Below the pieces are notes generated by a model. It did not search any database and had not been told where the DNA came from. It saw only the letters and a program-made list of their open reading frames with translations. A stretch of 64,000 nt of DNA from JBBIOU01 sp037443205 (GTDB lineage Bacteria > Bacteroidota > Bacteroidia > Flavobacteriales_D > UBA2798). Shown one piece after another: positions 25,801 through 34,306 of the stretch; the stretch's first letter is position 1, and every line of letters starts with the position of its first letter. The stretch covers positions 1 through 64,000 of the forward strand of contig JBBIOU010000017.1 of assembly GCA_037443205.1 (NCBI GenBank), given 5' to 3'. Made by a program: the position numbers and the translations under genes.

Positions 25801-27166
25801 GAAACGCCTGAATACCCAATCGGTGCAGTGTAGGTGCGCGGTTAAGCAATACCGGGTGTCCTTTTAATACATTTTCTAAAATATCCCAAACTACAGGGTC
25901 TTTGCGATCAACAATTTTTTTGGCTGATTTTACTGTTTTTACAATACCGCGTTCAATCATTTTACGAATGATAAACGGTTTGAAAAGTTCGGCAGCCATA
26001 TCTTTGGGCAATCCGCACTCGTGGAGTTTTAATTCAGGGCCTACAACAATTACCGAACGCGCGGAGTAATCAACGCGTTTACCAAGCAGGTTCTGACGGA
26101 AACGGCCTTGTTTACCTTTCAATGAATCAGAAAGCGATTTTAGAGGTCTGTTTGATTCGGTTTTTACTGCACTAGCCTTGCGCGAGTTATCAAATAATGA
26201 ATCAACGGCCTCCTGCAGCATACGTTTTTCATTACGCAATATTACTTCGGGGGCTTTTATCTCTAAAAGTCGTTTTAAACGATTGTTTCTGATGATAACT
26301 CTGCGGTATAAATCGTTCAGGTCAGATGTAGCGAACCTACCGCCATCTAAAGGCACTAAGGGACGTAATTCGGGTGGAATAACGGGAACCACCTTTATTA
26401 CCATCCATTCGGGTTTATTTACTATGTGCTGATTGGCTTCTCTAAAGGCCTCAACAACCTGCAAACGTTTTAGAGCTTCGCTTTTTCTTTGTTGCGATGT
26501 TTCGTTGTTGGCTTTATGTCTAAGCTCGTATGATAATTCGTCTAAATTTAACCGCTTTAGCAAATCCTGAAGTGCTTCTGCTCCCATTTTGGCAATAAAT
26601 TTATTGGGGTCAGAATCGTCCAGGTATTGGTTTTCTTTCGGAAGTTTATCCAATATATCCAAATATTCCTCTTCGGTTAAGAAATCGAGATAATTCAGCG
26701 GAGTACCATCTGTATTAGTAGCATTTCCGGCTTGTATTACCACATATCTTTCGTAATAGATGATTTGGTCTAATTTTTTAGAAGGCAAGCCTAATAAATA
26801 ACCTATTTTATTGGGTAATGAACGAAAATACCAAATATGAGCAACAGGTACTACCAAATTGATATGCCCCATGCGCTCTCTTCTAACTTTCTTTTCGGTT
26901 ACCTCTACTCCACAGCGATCGCAAACTATGCCTTTGTAGCGTATGCGTTTATATTTGCCGCAATGGCACTCGTAATCTTTAACCGGACCAAATATCCGCT
27001 CGCAAAACAATCCATCGCGCTCGGGTTTGTAAGTACGATAATTGATGGTTTCGGGTTTTAATACTTCACCATGAGAACGTTCAAGAATCATCTCGGGCGA
27101 AGCCAAACTGATAACAATTTTATCGAAATCAGTTTTTACGTTTTTGTTGTCTTTTCTAAAAGCCAT
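22850..27166 (-). CDS. rpoC: RNA polymerase subunit beta'
   Basis: 1438 residues. N-terminal zinc site with CHCGKYKRIRY and CDRCG; active-centre magnesium motif NADFDGDQMAVH; LLNRAPTLHRLGIQAF; second Cys cluster CELKRGVCAKCYGRN; trigger-helix region GEPGTQLTLRTFHVGG. It forms the catalytic core of RNA polymerase together with RpoB. Length and motifs are those of the Bacteroidota form. It begins 45 bases after the rpoB stop and ends before a strong terminator. Confidence 0.99.
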   Translation of the reverse strand: MAFRKDNKNVKTDFDKIVISLASPEMILERSHGEVLKPETINYRTYKPERDGLFCERIFGPVKDYECHCGKYKRIRYKGIVCDRCGVEVTEKKVRRERMGHINLVVPVAHIWYFRSLPNKIGYLLGLPSKKLDQIIYYERYVVIQAGNATNTDGTPLNYLDFLTEEEYLDILDKLPKENQYLDDSDPNKFIAKMGAEALQDLLKRLNLDELSYELRHKANNETSQQRKSEALKRLQVVEAFREANQHIVNKPEWMVIKVVPVIPPELRPLVPLDGGRFATSDLNDLYRRVIIRNNRLKRLLEIKAPEVILRNEKRMLQEAVDSLFDNSRKASAVKTESNRPLKSLSDSLKGKQGRFRQNLLGKRVDYSARSVIVVGPELKLHECGLPKDMAAELFKPFIIRKMIERGIVKTVKSAKKIVDRKDPVVWDILENVLKGHPVLLNRAPTLHRLGIQAFQPKLIEGKAIQLHPLVCTAFNADFDGDQMAVHVPLGNAAILEAQLLMLASHNILNPSNGAPITVPSQDMVLGLYYITKGRKSDEERTVKGEGMTFYSPEEVVIAYNEGKLDLHAHIKVRTNDLDEQGNIVKKMIETTCGRVLFNEVVPDEVGFINELLTKKSLREIISKVFKKTGFATTAKFLDDIKDLGFYMAFKGGLSFNLDDVIIPAEKDKMILDAQTKIEDVMMNYNMGLITNNERYNQIIDIWSHTNVRLTDILMNKLKNHRQGFNSIYMMFDSGARGSKEQIRQLSGMRGLMAKPQKSGASTQEIIENPILSNFKEGLSILEYFISTHGARKGLADTALKTADAGYLTRRLVDVAQDVIINAEDCGTLRGLVVSSLKKNDEVVETLYDRILGRTTVHDVYHPETGKLIIAAGEEINETIASQIEESPLEEIEVRSVLTCELKRGVCAKCYGRNLATGRMVQVGEAVGVIAAQSIGEPGTQLTLRTFHVGGTATNIAAEAEIKAKYNGIVELEEIKTVSKTDNEGNKVEVVIGRSGEMRLVNPDTGIVLNTANIPYGSYLYVKNGQKLEKGTLICKWDPYNAVILSEMDGTLVFDSVEENITYREEVDEQTGFTEKVIIETRDKKKNPGIKVINPKTQEELRMYNLPVGAHLMVNEGQKVTAGDILVKIPRASGKTGDITGGLPRVTELFEARNPSNPAVVAEIDGVISFGKVKRGNREIAIESKTGEVRRYLVPLSRHILVQENDYVRAGQPLSEGAISPSDILAIEGPTKVQEYLVNEVQEVYRMQGVKINDKHFEVIVRQMMRKIEITDPGDTRFLEGQYVSKWEFNDENDAIFGKKVVEDAGDSATVKVGQIISARKLRDENSTLKRQDKKLIVARDAMPATSAPVLQGITRASLQTDSWISAASFQETTKVLNEAAVSGKEDFLLGLKENVIVGHLIPSGTGVRQFNKALVYSAEEYQKFVLKDKVKEVELED

Positions 27167-27211
27167 GTTATGCGTATATGTTTTTAAGCGTTTATTCGAA
27201 AAATTAAATAA

Positions 27212-30200
27212 TTACACCAAGGAGATATTTAATCCCAAACCTCTTAATTCGTGCATCAACACGTTAAAAGATTCAGGTATTCCGGGCTCGGGTAAATTTT
27301 CACCTTTAACGATTGATTCGTAAGCTTTGGCGCGTCCTACCACATCATCTGATTTAACGGTTAGTATTTCGCGCAGGATATTGGCTGCACCAAATGCCTC
27401 AAGTGCCCATACCTCCATCTCGCCAAAGCGCTGACCACCAAACTGAGCTTTACCACCCAAGGGTTGTTGGGTAATAAGCGAGTAAGGACCAATGGAGCGT
27501 GCGTGCATTTTATCGTCAACCATGTGGCTTAGCTTAATCATATAAATTACGCCAACTGTAGCGGGCTGGTCAAATCGTTCGCCTGTTCCACCGTCATATA
27601 AATAAGTTCTACCGTACTTAGGTACTGCAGCCTTCTCTGTCCACTCGTTTATTTCATCTATTGTAGCGCCATCAAATATAGGTGTAGCAAATTTTACTCC
27701 CAGTTTGGCTCCTGCCCAACCCAACACGGTTTCGTATATCTGACCCAGGTTCATACGCGATGGTACACCCAGCGGATTAAGAACTATATCTACAGGTGTT
27801 CCGTCTTCTAAAAACGGCATATCTTCGGCACGTACAATTTTTGCTACAACGCCTTTGTTACCGTGGCGTCCGGCCATTTTATCACCAACTTTCAACTTGC
27901 GTTTTTGAGCCAGATATACTTTAGCCATTTTAATAATTCCGGTTGGCAACTCATCTCCAACGGTTAATTGGAATTTTTTGCGTTTATAAACACCCAGAAT
28001 GTCGCTGGCTTTGATGTTATAATTGTGTATAACGCGGTTAATAAGGTCGTTTACTTTATTGTCTGTTGTCCACCCTGTAGGATTGATGTTAGAATAATCA
28101 ATCGCAAATAGAGCTTTTTGAGTAAACTTAACGCCTTTTTTAATTATTTCTTCTTTAAAATTATTAAATACACCGGCCGATTTTTCTTCGCCAATTATTT
28201 GCAAAAGTTTATCAACCAAAATGCCTTTTAATTCGGCTATTTCTTTATCATATTCTTTATCGAGTTGCTCAATAATTGGTTTTTCCTGAGCCTTGGATTT
28301 GCGGTCTTTGATGGTTCTGGAGAATAGTTTTTTATCAATGACCACACCTCTGACTGATGGTCCCACACGCAAAGAAGCGTCTTTTACATCGCCTGCTTTG
28401 TCGCCAAAAATGGCTCTTAGTAATTTTTCTTCGGGCGATGGGTCGGTTTCGCCTTTGGGGGTTATTTTTCCGATAAGAATGTCGCCCTCTTTTACTTCGG
28501 CACCTATGCGAATCATACCATTTTCATCCAAATCTTTGGTAGTTTCTTCGCTAACATTGGGTATATCGGAAGTAAGTTCTTCAAGTCCTCTTTTAGTTTC
28601 GCGCACTTCTAAAATATATTCATCAATGTGTACAGATGTAAATATATCTTCACGAACTACTTTTTCAGAGATAACAATGGCATCTTCAAAGTTGTAACCT
28701 TTCCATGGCATGAAAGCAACTTTAAGGTTTCTGCCCAGAGCTAATTCGCCATTTTGTGTTGCATAACCTTCGCAAAGAACTTGTCCTTTGGTTACTTTTT
28801 CGCCTTTTTTTACGATGGGTTTAAGGTTGATGCAGGTGTTTTGATTGGTTTTTTGGAATTTGGTAAGTTTATAGGTTTTAACATCACCTTCAAAACTTAC
28901 AAAACGTTCTACATCGCTTCTGTCGTAGCGTATAACAATTTCGTTGGCATCCACGTATTCAACTACTCCTTCACCTTCAGCGTTAATGAGCACTCTGGAG
29001 TCTCTTGCTACTCTTGCTTCTAGACCGGTACCAACGATGGGGGCTTCGGGTCTGATAAGAGGAACTGCCTGACGCTGCATGTTAGATCCCATCAGGGCGC
29101 GGTTAGCGTCATCATGTTCAAGGAATGGTATTAAGGAGGCTGCTATAGAAGCAATCTGGTTAGTGCCTACGTCCATAAGCGCAACATCTTTGGCTTCAAC
29201 AATAGGAAAATCTCCTTCATAGCGAGCAACTAATTTTCCATCTATAAGGTTTCCTTTTTCGTCAATATGGGCATTGGCTTGTGCAATAACGCGGTTGTCT
29301 TCTTCTTCAGCGCTCAGATAAATGGGTTGTTCCTGTAGTTGTACTTTTCCGTCTTTAACCAAGCGGTATGGGGTTTCTATAAAGCCCAAGCGGTTAACTT
29401 TGGCAAATACGCATAAGGAGGAAATCAATCCAATGTTAGGTCCTTCGGGTGTTTCTATGGTACATAAGCGTCCATAATGGGTATAGTGTACGTCACGAAC
29501 TTCAAAGCCTGCACGTTCGCGCGACAGACCACCGGGTCCTAAGGCAGAGAGCCTGCGTTTATGTGTAATTTCAGATAAGGGATTGGTTTGGTCCATAAAT
29601 TGGCTCAATTGGTTGGTTCCAAAGAACGAATTTATGACTGATGACAAGGTTTTGGCATTGATCAAATCAATGGGGGTAAACACCTCGTTGTCGCGCACAT
29701 TCATACGCTCGCGAATGGTACGTGCCATCCGTGCCAAACCAACACCAAACTGATTGTATAGCTGTTCGCCTACGGTTCTAACTCTGCGGTTACTTAAGTG
29801 GTCAATATCATCTACATCTGTTTTAGAGTTAATTAACTCTATCAGATATTTGATGATGGCTATAATATCTTCTTTGGTTAATACGCGTATATTCTCGTCA
29901 GTAGCTAAGTTTAATTTTTTATTGATTCTGTATCGGCCTACTTCACCTAAATCATATCGTTGTTCCGAAAAGAATAATTTTTCAATTACCTGGCGTGCAG
30001 TTTCTTCGTCCGGTGGTTCTGCGTTTCGCAGCAAACGATAGATGTATTCTACGGCTTCTTTTTCAGAGTTGGTAGGGTCTTTTTGTAACGTATTGTATAT
30101 TATGGTATAATCTGCTGAATTACCGGCTTCTTTATGCAAGATGATAGTTTTAGAACCCGATTCCAAGATTAAATCAATGTGTTGTTCTTCGAGTATTGTT

Positions 30201-31024
30201 TCGCGTTCAATCAATACTTCATTACGTTCAATGGATACAACTTCCCCGGTATCTTCATCCACAAAATCTTCAATCCAGCTTTTTAATACGCGAGCTGCGA
30301 GCTTACGCCCCAACACATCCTGCAGTGCTTTTTTAGAAACCTTTACTTCATCAGCAAGATTGAAAATTTCTAAAATATCGCGGTCGCTCTGGAAACCGAT
30401 AGCTCTGAACAAAGTTGTAACCGGAAGTTTCTTTTTCCGGTCAATATAGGCATACATAACATTGTTAATGTCTGTAGCAAACTCTATCCATGCACCTTTA
30501 AAAGGGATAATTCGTGCAGAATACAATTTTGTGCCGTTGGCGTGTCGGCTTTGGCCGAAAAATACACCCGGAGAGCGATGCAACTGGGAAACAATTACCC
30601 TTTCGGCACCATTAATGATAAATGAGCCTTTGGGTGTCATATAGGGAATTGTACCTAAATAAACATCCTGCACGATGGTTTCAAAGTCTTCGTGCTCCGG
30701 ATCGGTACAATATAATTTCAATTTAGCTTTTAGAGGAACGCTGTAGGTTAATCCCCTTTCAATACATTCTTCAATGGTATAACGAGGGGGGTCAATAAAA
30801 TAATCCAAAAACTCGAGTACAAACTGGTTTCTGGTATCGGTAATAGGGAAATTTTCTGAAAATACTTTAAATAAGCCTTCATCCGCGCGATTTTCAGGAG
30901 TTGTTTCCAGTTGAAAAAATTCCTGAAATGATTTAACCTGAATATCTAATAAGTCGGGATATTCGGCCAGGCTTTTACTTTTTGAAAAGTTAACGCGGTT
31001 TTGTTTATTTGTTTGTGTTGCCAA
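27212..31024 (-). CDS. rpoB: RNA polymerase subunit beta
   Basis: 1270 residues. The rifampicin-pocket segment reads NQLSQFMDQTNPLSEITHKR and RLSALGPGGLSRERAGFEVR with no visible resistance-type change. Later motifs are RHGNKGVVAKI and GQRFGEMEVWALEAFGAA. Forms the RNA polymerase core with RpoC. It is separated from rplL by 125 bases containing an attenuator-like hairpin (31101-31130), so its level is probably set apart from that of the ribosomal proteins. Confidence 0.99.
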   Translation of the reverse strand: MATQTNKQNRVNFSKSKSLAEYPDLLDIQVKSFQEFFQLETTPENRADEGLFKVFSENFPITDTRNQFVLEFLDYFIDPPRYTIEECIERGLTYSVPLKAKLKLYCTDPEHEDFETIVQDVYLGTIPYMTPKGSFIINGAERVIVSQLHRSPGVFFGQSRHANGTKLYSARIIPFKGAWIEFATDINNVMYAYIDRKKKLPVTTLFRAIGFQSDRDILEIFNLADEVKVSKKALQDVLGRKLAARVLKSWIEDFVDEDTGEVVSIERNEVLIERETILEEQHIDLILESGSKTIILHKEAGNSADYTIIYNTLQKDPTNSEKEAVEYIYRLLRNAEPPDEETARQVIEKLFFSEQRYDLGEVGRYRINKKLNLATDENIRVLTKEDIIAIIKYLIELINSKTDVDDIDHLSNRRVRTVGEQLYNQFGVGLARMARTIRERMNVRDNEVFTPIDLINAKTLSSVINSFFGTNQLSQFMDQTNPLSEITHKRRLSALGPGGLSRERAGFEVRDVHYTHYGRLCTIETPEGPNIGLISSLCVFAKVNRLGFIETPYRLVKDGKVQLQEQPIYLSAEEEDNRVIAQANAHIDEKGNLIDGKLVARYEGDFPIVEAKDVALMDVGTNQIASIAASLIPFLEHDDANRALMGSNMQRQAVPLIRPEAPIVGTGLEARVARDSRVLINAEGEGVVEYVDANEIVIRYDRSDVERFVSFEGDVKTYKLTKFQKTNQNTCINLKPIVKKGEKVTKGQVLCEGYATQNGELALGRNLKVAFMPWKGYNFEDAIVISEKVVREDIFTSVHIDEYILEVRETKRGLEELTSDIPNVSEETTKDLDENGMIRIGAEVKEGDILIGKITPKGETDPSPEEKLLRAIFGDKAGDVKDASLRVGPSVRGVVIDKKLFSRTIKDRKSKAQEKPIIEQLDKEYDKEIAELKGILVDKLLQIIGEEKSAGVFNNFKEEIIKKGVKFTQKALFAIDYSNINPTGWTTDNKVNDLINRVIHNYNIKASDILGVYKRKKFQLTVGDELPTGIIKMAKVYLAQKRKLKVGDKMAGRHGNKGVVAKIVRAEDMPFLEDGTPVDIVLNPLGVPSRMNLGQIYETVLGWAGAKLGVKFATPIFDGATIDEINEWTEKAAVPKYGRTYLYDGGTGERFDQPATVGVIYMIKLSHMVDDKMHARSIGPYSLITQQPLGGKAQFGGQRFGEMEVWALEAFGAANILREILTVKSDDVVGRAKAYESIVKGENLPEPGIPESFNVLMHELRGLGLNISLV

Positions 31025-31100
31025 GGTACCTGTAATTTAAGTTAAACTAAAGTTGTTAACGGTGAAAAGAACGAATGTTGTTGAAACTAAAAACAAACAA

Positions 31101-31130
31101 GTTTAGGCGCACAAAAAATGGCGCCTAAAC
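31101..31130 (-). terminator. Attenuator-like hairpin between rplL and rpoB
   Basis: Perfect 10-bp inverted repeat GTTTAGGCGC / GCGCCTAAAC with a 10-base loop. In the direction of transcription it is followed by a T-rich stretch (TTGTTTGTTTTTAG). A partial terminator at this place would let ribosomal protein messages exceed rpoBC messages, as is known for the same gap in Escherichia coli. Confidence 0.72.
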
Positions 31131-31149
31131 TGATTGTATACAGAAAGAG

Positions 31150-31524
31150 TTATTTAATTTCAACTTCTGCTCCGGCCTCTGTAAGTTGTTTTTTAAGGTT
31201 TTCAGCATCTTCTTTACTGATACCTTCTTTAAGGGGTTTAGGAGCACCGTCAACTAAATCTTTAGCTTCTTTTAAGCCAAGACCGGTAAGGTCTTTAACA
31301 AGTTTAACTACTGCCAACTTGTTAGCACCACCGTTTTTAAGAATTACATCAAATGTGGTTTTTTCTTCTGCGGGGGCAGCACCACCTGCACCGGGAGCAG
31401 CAACAGCTACTGCGGCAGCAGCGGGTTCAATGCCGTACTCATCTTTTAGAACTTGTGCCAGTTCGTTTACTTCTTTTACAGTTAAGTTTACTAACTGTTC
31501 TGCTAAAGCTTTAACATCAGCCAT
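31150..31524 (-). CDS. rplL: Ribosomal protein bL12 (L7/L12)
   Basis: 124 residues. N-terminal dimerisation helices (MADVKALAEQLVNLTVKEVN), Ala/Gly/Pro-rich hinge at about 36-52, and C-terminal domain with KLAVVKLVKDLTGLGLKEAK and LVDGAPKPLKEG. It forms the flexible ribosome stalk that recruits translation GTPases. It follows rplJ by 34 bases. Confidence 0.98.
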   Translation of the reverse strand: MADVKALAEQLVNLTVKEVNELAQVLKDEYGIEPAAAAVAVAAPGAGGAAPAEEKTTFDVILKNGGANKLAVVKLVKDLTGLGLKEAKDLVDGAPKPLKEGISKEDAENLKKQLTEAGAEVEIK

Positions 31525-31558
31525 TTTTGTATAATTTTAAAGGTTAATTACTAATTTA

Positions 31559-32089
31559 TTATTTATTTGCATTTTTTTCTTCGAGTGTTTTAACAAGTCC
31601 GGCCAAAGTATGTTTACCTGATTGAAGAGCAGATATAACATTTTTAGCGGGCGACTGCAACAATGCAATAACATCTCCGATAAGTTCATTTTTAGATTTG
31701 ATATTACATAGTATTTCTAACTGGTTGTCGCCAAGATAAATAGATTCTTCAACGAATGCGCCTTTTAGCAGGGGCTTGTCATTACTCTTACGGAACTCTT
31801 TAATGAGTTTTGCAGGTACGTTACCGGCTTCGGCTGTCATAAGGGCAGTTGTGCCATGTAAGGCGGTAAATAATGGAGAGTAATCTACTCCATCAATACG
31901 CTCCATGGCTTTTTGCAACAGGGTGTTTTTAACCACCTTCATTTTTACTTTCTGTTTGAAGCATTGCCTGCGTAAGTTACTGGTTGCTTCTGCTGTTAAA
32001 TTTGAGGTGTCGGCTATATAAACAACCTTGTTTGCCTTAAGCAGCTCGGTTAGTTCGGCAATAACCTGGTCTTTTTTTTCCCTTTTCAT
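31559..32089 (-). CDS. rplJ: Ribosomal protein uL10
   Basis: 176 residues. Opens MKREKKDQVIAELTELLKAN, then VVYIADTSNLTAEATSNLRR and MKVVKNTLLQKAM, the uL10 rRNA-binding domain. The C-terminal helix (about 150-175) binds bL12 dimers. Base of the ribosomal stalk. Follows rplA by 35 bases; no long leader for L10 autoregulation is present upstream of it. Confidence 0.97.
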   Translation of the reverse strand: MKREKKDQVIAELTELLKANKVVYIADTSNLTAEATSNLRRQCFKQKVKMKVVKNTLLQKAMERIDGVDYSPLFTALHGTTALMTAEAGNVPAKLIKEFRKSNDKPLLKGAFVEESIYLGDNQLEILCNIKSKNELIGDVIALLQSPAKNVISALQSGKHTLAGLVKTLEEKNANK

Positions 32090-32124
32090 TTCTTTTCTTT
32101 TGGGTTAAAAATTAAGGTTATTGA

Positions 32125-32820
32125 TTAGGCTGTTACTAATTTGGTATCAATTTCAATACCCGGACTCATCGTGCTGGAGAGAAAGATGCTTTTGATATAG
32201 GCACCTTTAGCAGAGGTAGGTTTAAGTTTAATAAGTGTCTGCAAAAGTTCATTCGCATTATCAGCTAACTTTTGTGCATCGAAGCTGACTTTGCCAATGG
32301 AAGCATGAACAATTCCATACTTATCAACCTTGAAATCAATTTTACCGGCCTTTACGTCTGTAACGGCTTTGGCTATATCCATGGTAACAGTTCCTGTTTT
32401 GGGGTTGGGCATCAATCCACGCGGACCTAAAACGCGGCCAAGCGCTCCTATTTTACCCATTATAGAGGGCATGGTGATGATTACATCTACATCTGTCCAT
32501 CCACCCTTAATTTTTTCAATGTATTCATCTAATCCCACATAATCTGCTCCGGCATCTTTGGCTTCTTTCTCTTTATCTGCAGTACAAAGTACCAATACGC
32601 GAACTTTTTTACCTGTACCATGGGGCAATGATACTGTGCCGCGTACCATTTGGTTGGCTTTGCGGGGGTCAACTCCTAAGCGTACAGCCACATCAACAGA
32701 AGCGTCAAATTTTACGGTAGTGATATCTTTCACTATTTTAGCTGCTTCTGCCAGATTATACGACTTATTAGGGTCGAATTTAGATAATACTGATTTTTGT
32801 TTTTTTGTTAAACGTGACAT
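32125..32820 (-). CDS. rplA: Ribosomal protein uL1
   Basis: 231 residues. Contains FDASVDVAVRLGVDPRKANQ, VRGTVSLPHGTGK, MPSIMGKIGALGRVLGPRGL with MPNPKTGTVT, and a closing SPGIEIDT. Forms the L1 stalk that directs E-site tRNA release. In many bacteria L1 also represses its own rplKA message. It starts 25 bases after rplK, with which it is co-transcribed. Confidence 0.98.
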   Translation of the reverse strand: MSRLTKKQKSVLSKFDPNKSYNLAEAAKIVKDITTVKFDASVDVAVRLGVDPRKANQMVRGTVSLPHGTGKKVRVLVLCTADKEKEAKDAGADYVGLDEYIEKIKGGWTDVDVIITMPSIMGKIGALGRVLGPRGLMPNPKTGTVTMDIAKAVTDVKAGKIDFKVDKYGIVHASIGKVSFDAQKLADNANELLQTLIKLKPTSAKGAYIKSIFLSSTMSPGIEIDTKLVTA

Positions 32821-32845
32821 GGTTTAAGCAATATTTTATTTATAT

Positions 32846-33283
32846 TTAAAATGGTTTATCTCCTGTTACTGTAAGTCCTAAACTGCGTGCAGTACCGGCA
32901 ACCATACTCATAGCCGATTCTATGGTAAAACAGTTTAAATCAGGCATTTTTTCTTCGGCTATTTTACGTATTTGATCCCAATTAACACTGCCTACTTTTT
33001 TTCTGTTGGGTTCTGCCGAGCCTCCTTTTATCTTAGCTGCTTCGATAAGTGATACAGCCACAGGGGGTTGTTTTATGATAAAATCAAACGACTTATCATT
33101 ATATACAGTAATTACTACGGGCAATACTTTACCCATTTTATCCTGGGTGCGAGCATTAAATTGCTTGCAAAATTCCATAATATTAACTCCCTTAGAACCT
33201 AATGCCGGTCCGATGGGCGGAGCAGGGTTTGCCTGACCTCCTTTTACTTGTAGTTTTACAAATCCGGTAATTTCTCTAGCCAT
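32846..33283 (-). CDS. rplK: Ribosomal protein uL11
   Basis: 145 residues. GFVKLQVKGGQANPAPPIGP with ALGSKGVNIMEFCKQFN at the N-terminus, and a C-terminal rRNA-binding domain with GTARSLGLTVTG. It binds the GTPase-associated centre of 23S rRNA. The 89-base gap upstream holds an inverted repeat that may be a control site. Confidence 0.98.
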   Translation of the reverse strand: MAREITGFVKLQVKGGQANPAPPIGPALGSKGVNIMEFCKQFNARTQDKMGKVLPVVITVYNDKSFDFIIKQPPVAVSLIEAAKIKGGSAEPNRKKVGSVNWDQIRKIAEEKMPDLNCFTIESAMSMVAGTARSLGLTVTGDKPF

Positions 33284-33304
33284 ATTTTTATTTTTTTACC
33301 ACTG

Positions 33305-33353
33305 TTTGCGGGTTATTTATGCCGGAAGCTATGCTTTAAATAATTTCCGCAAA
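33305..33353 (-). promoter_or_regulatory. Inverted repeat in the rplK leader, candidate L1 target
   Basis: Arms TTTGCGG (33305-33311) and CCGCAAA (33347-33353) can pair, with a second shorter CGGAA/TTCCG pairing inside. It lies between nusG and rplK, where L1 binds its own message in Escherichia coli. The L1 consensus itself was not recognised with certainty. Confidence 0.35.
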
Positions 33354-33372
33354 TTATTGTTTATCAAATTAT

Positions 33373-33921
33373 TTATTCTTTTTCTACTTGCATATAATTT
33401 AATTCGAGCGGTGTTTTACGCCCAAATATTTTTACCATTACCTTTAGCTTCTTTTTCTCTTCATTTATTTCTTCAATAATACCACTGAAATTATTAAATG
33501 GCCCGTCTATTACTTTTACTGTTTCACCAACTATATAGGGTATATTCAGTTCAGCTTCGCTTTCATTCAATTCATCATATTTACCCAATATACGGTTCAC
33601 TTCTGCTTGTCTTAATGGTACCGGGTCACCACCTTTTTCAGCGCCTAAAAAACCTATTACGTTAGGTAGGTTTTTAATAATATGAACGATTTCGCCCGAA
33701 AGTGCTGCTTCTATCAACACGTATCCGGGAAGATAACTACGTTCTTTACTTACTTTTTTACCGTTTTTAATTTGGTAAATTTTTTCAGTGGGTATAAGCA
33801 CCTGACTAACCATGTCTTTCATGCCCATACGGTTCATTTCAAGTTCTATCGTATCGCGTACTTTTTTTTCTTTTCCGCTGATAGCTCTTACAACATACCA
33901 CTTTTTTGTTATTTCACTCAT
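33373..33921 (-). CDS. nusG: Transcription elongation/antitermination factor NusG
   Basis: 182 residues. NGN domain with KWYVVRAISGKEKKVRDTIE, LIPTEKIYQI and SYLPGYVLIEA; C-terminal KOW domain with GETVKVIDGPFNNFSGIIEE. It binds RNA polymerase and couples it to the ribosome or to Rho. It sits in the usual secE-nusG-rplK order, 25 bases after secE. Confidence 0.97.
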   Translation of the reverse strand: MSEITKKWYVVRAISGKEKKVRDTIELEMNRMGMKDMVSQVLIPTEKIYQIKNGKKVSKERSYLPGYVLIEAALSGEIVHIIKNLPNVIGFLGAEKGGDPVPLRQAEVNRILGKYDELNESEAELNIPYIVGETVKVIDGPFNNFSGIIEEINEEKKKLKVMVKIFGRKTPLELNYMQVEKE

Positions 33922-33946
33922 ATATCAAAGGCAAATGCCCTGTAAA

Positions 33947-34162
33947 TTAATTAAACATGTTGTAAAAATATCCTAAAATGCCTTTCCAAAATCCGGTTCT
34001 TATACCGAAAACAAAATCCATTATAAAAACTATAATTGCAAATATCAATGAGGTAACCAATACAATTACCGCACTGCTTTGCAATTCCTTGGCTGTAGGC
34101 CAACTAACTTTATTAACCAGTTCGTTTACCGTTTCTTGTATATAGGCTTTAATTCCTGCCAC
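33947..34162 (-). CDS. secE: Preprotein translocase subunit SecE
   Basis: 71 residues, the short one-helix form. MAGIKAYIQETVNELVNKVS with WPT is the amphipathic cytoplasmic helix and its hinge. One transmembrane helix follows (about 31-55). It stabilises SecY in the SecYEG channel of the inner membrane. It lies between tRNA-Trp and nusG, as in many bacteria. Confidence 0.95.
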   Translation of the reverse strand: MAGIKAYIQETVNELVNKVSWPTAKELQSSAVIVLVTSLIFAIIVFIMDFVFGIRTGFWKGILGYFYNMFN

Positions 34163-34184
34163 TTAGTTTACTTTTTTAAATTTG

Positions 34185-34255
34185 CACGGGTGCCTGGATT
34201 CGAACCAAGATCAACGGTTTTGGAGACCGCTATTCTACCATTGAACTACACCCGT
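34185..34255 (-). tRNA. trnW: tRNA-Trp (CCA)
   Basis: 71 nt, minus strand. Acceptor arms ACGGGTG / CACCCGT, anticodon loop CTCCAAA giving CCA, T arm CTTGG-TTCGAAT-CCAGG, discriminator G, as expected for Trp. CCA end not encoded. It lies between tuf and secE. Confidence 0.96.
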
Positions 34256-34263
34256 TTATCATG

Positions 34264-34288
34264 TCAGGAACGCAGGGTGCGTTCCTGA
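34264..34288 (-). other. Strong hairpin between tuf and tRNA-Trp
   Basis: Perfect 11-bp stem TCAGGAACGCA / TGCGTTCCTGA with a 3-base loop, and no T tract on the side reached by transcription from tuf. It is more likely an RNA processing or stability structure, or a partial terminator, than a full stop before tRNA-Trp. Confidence 0.65.
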
Positions 34289-34306
34289 ACATAATAATCG
34301 GTATGT

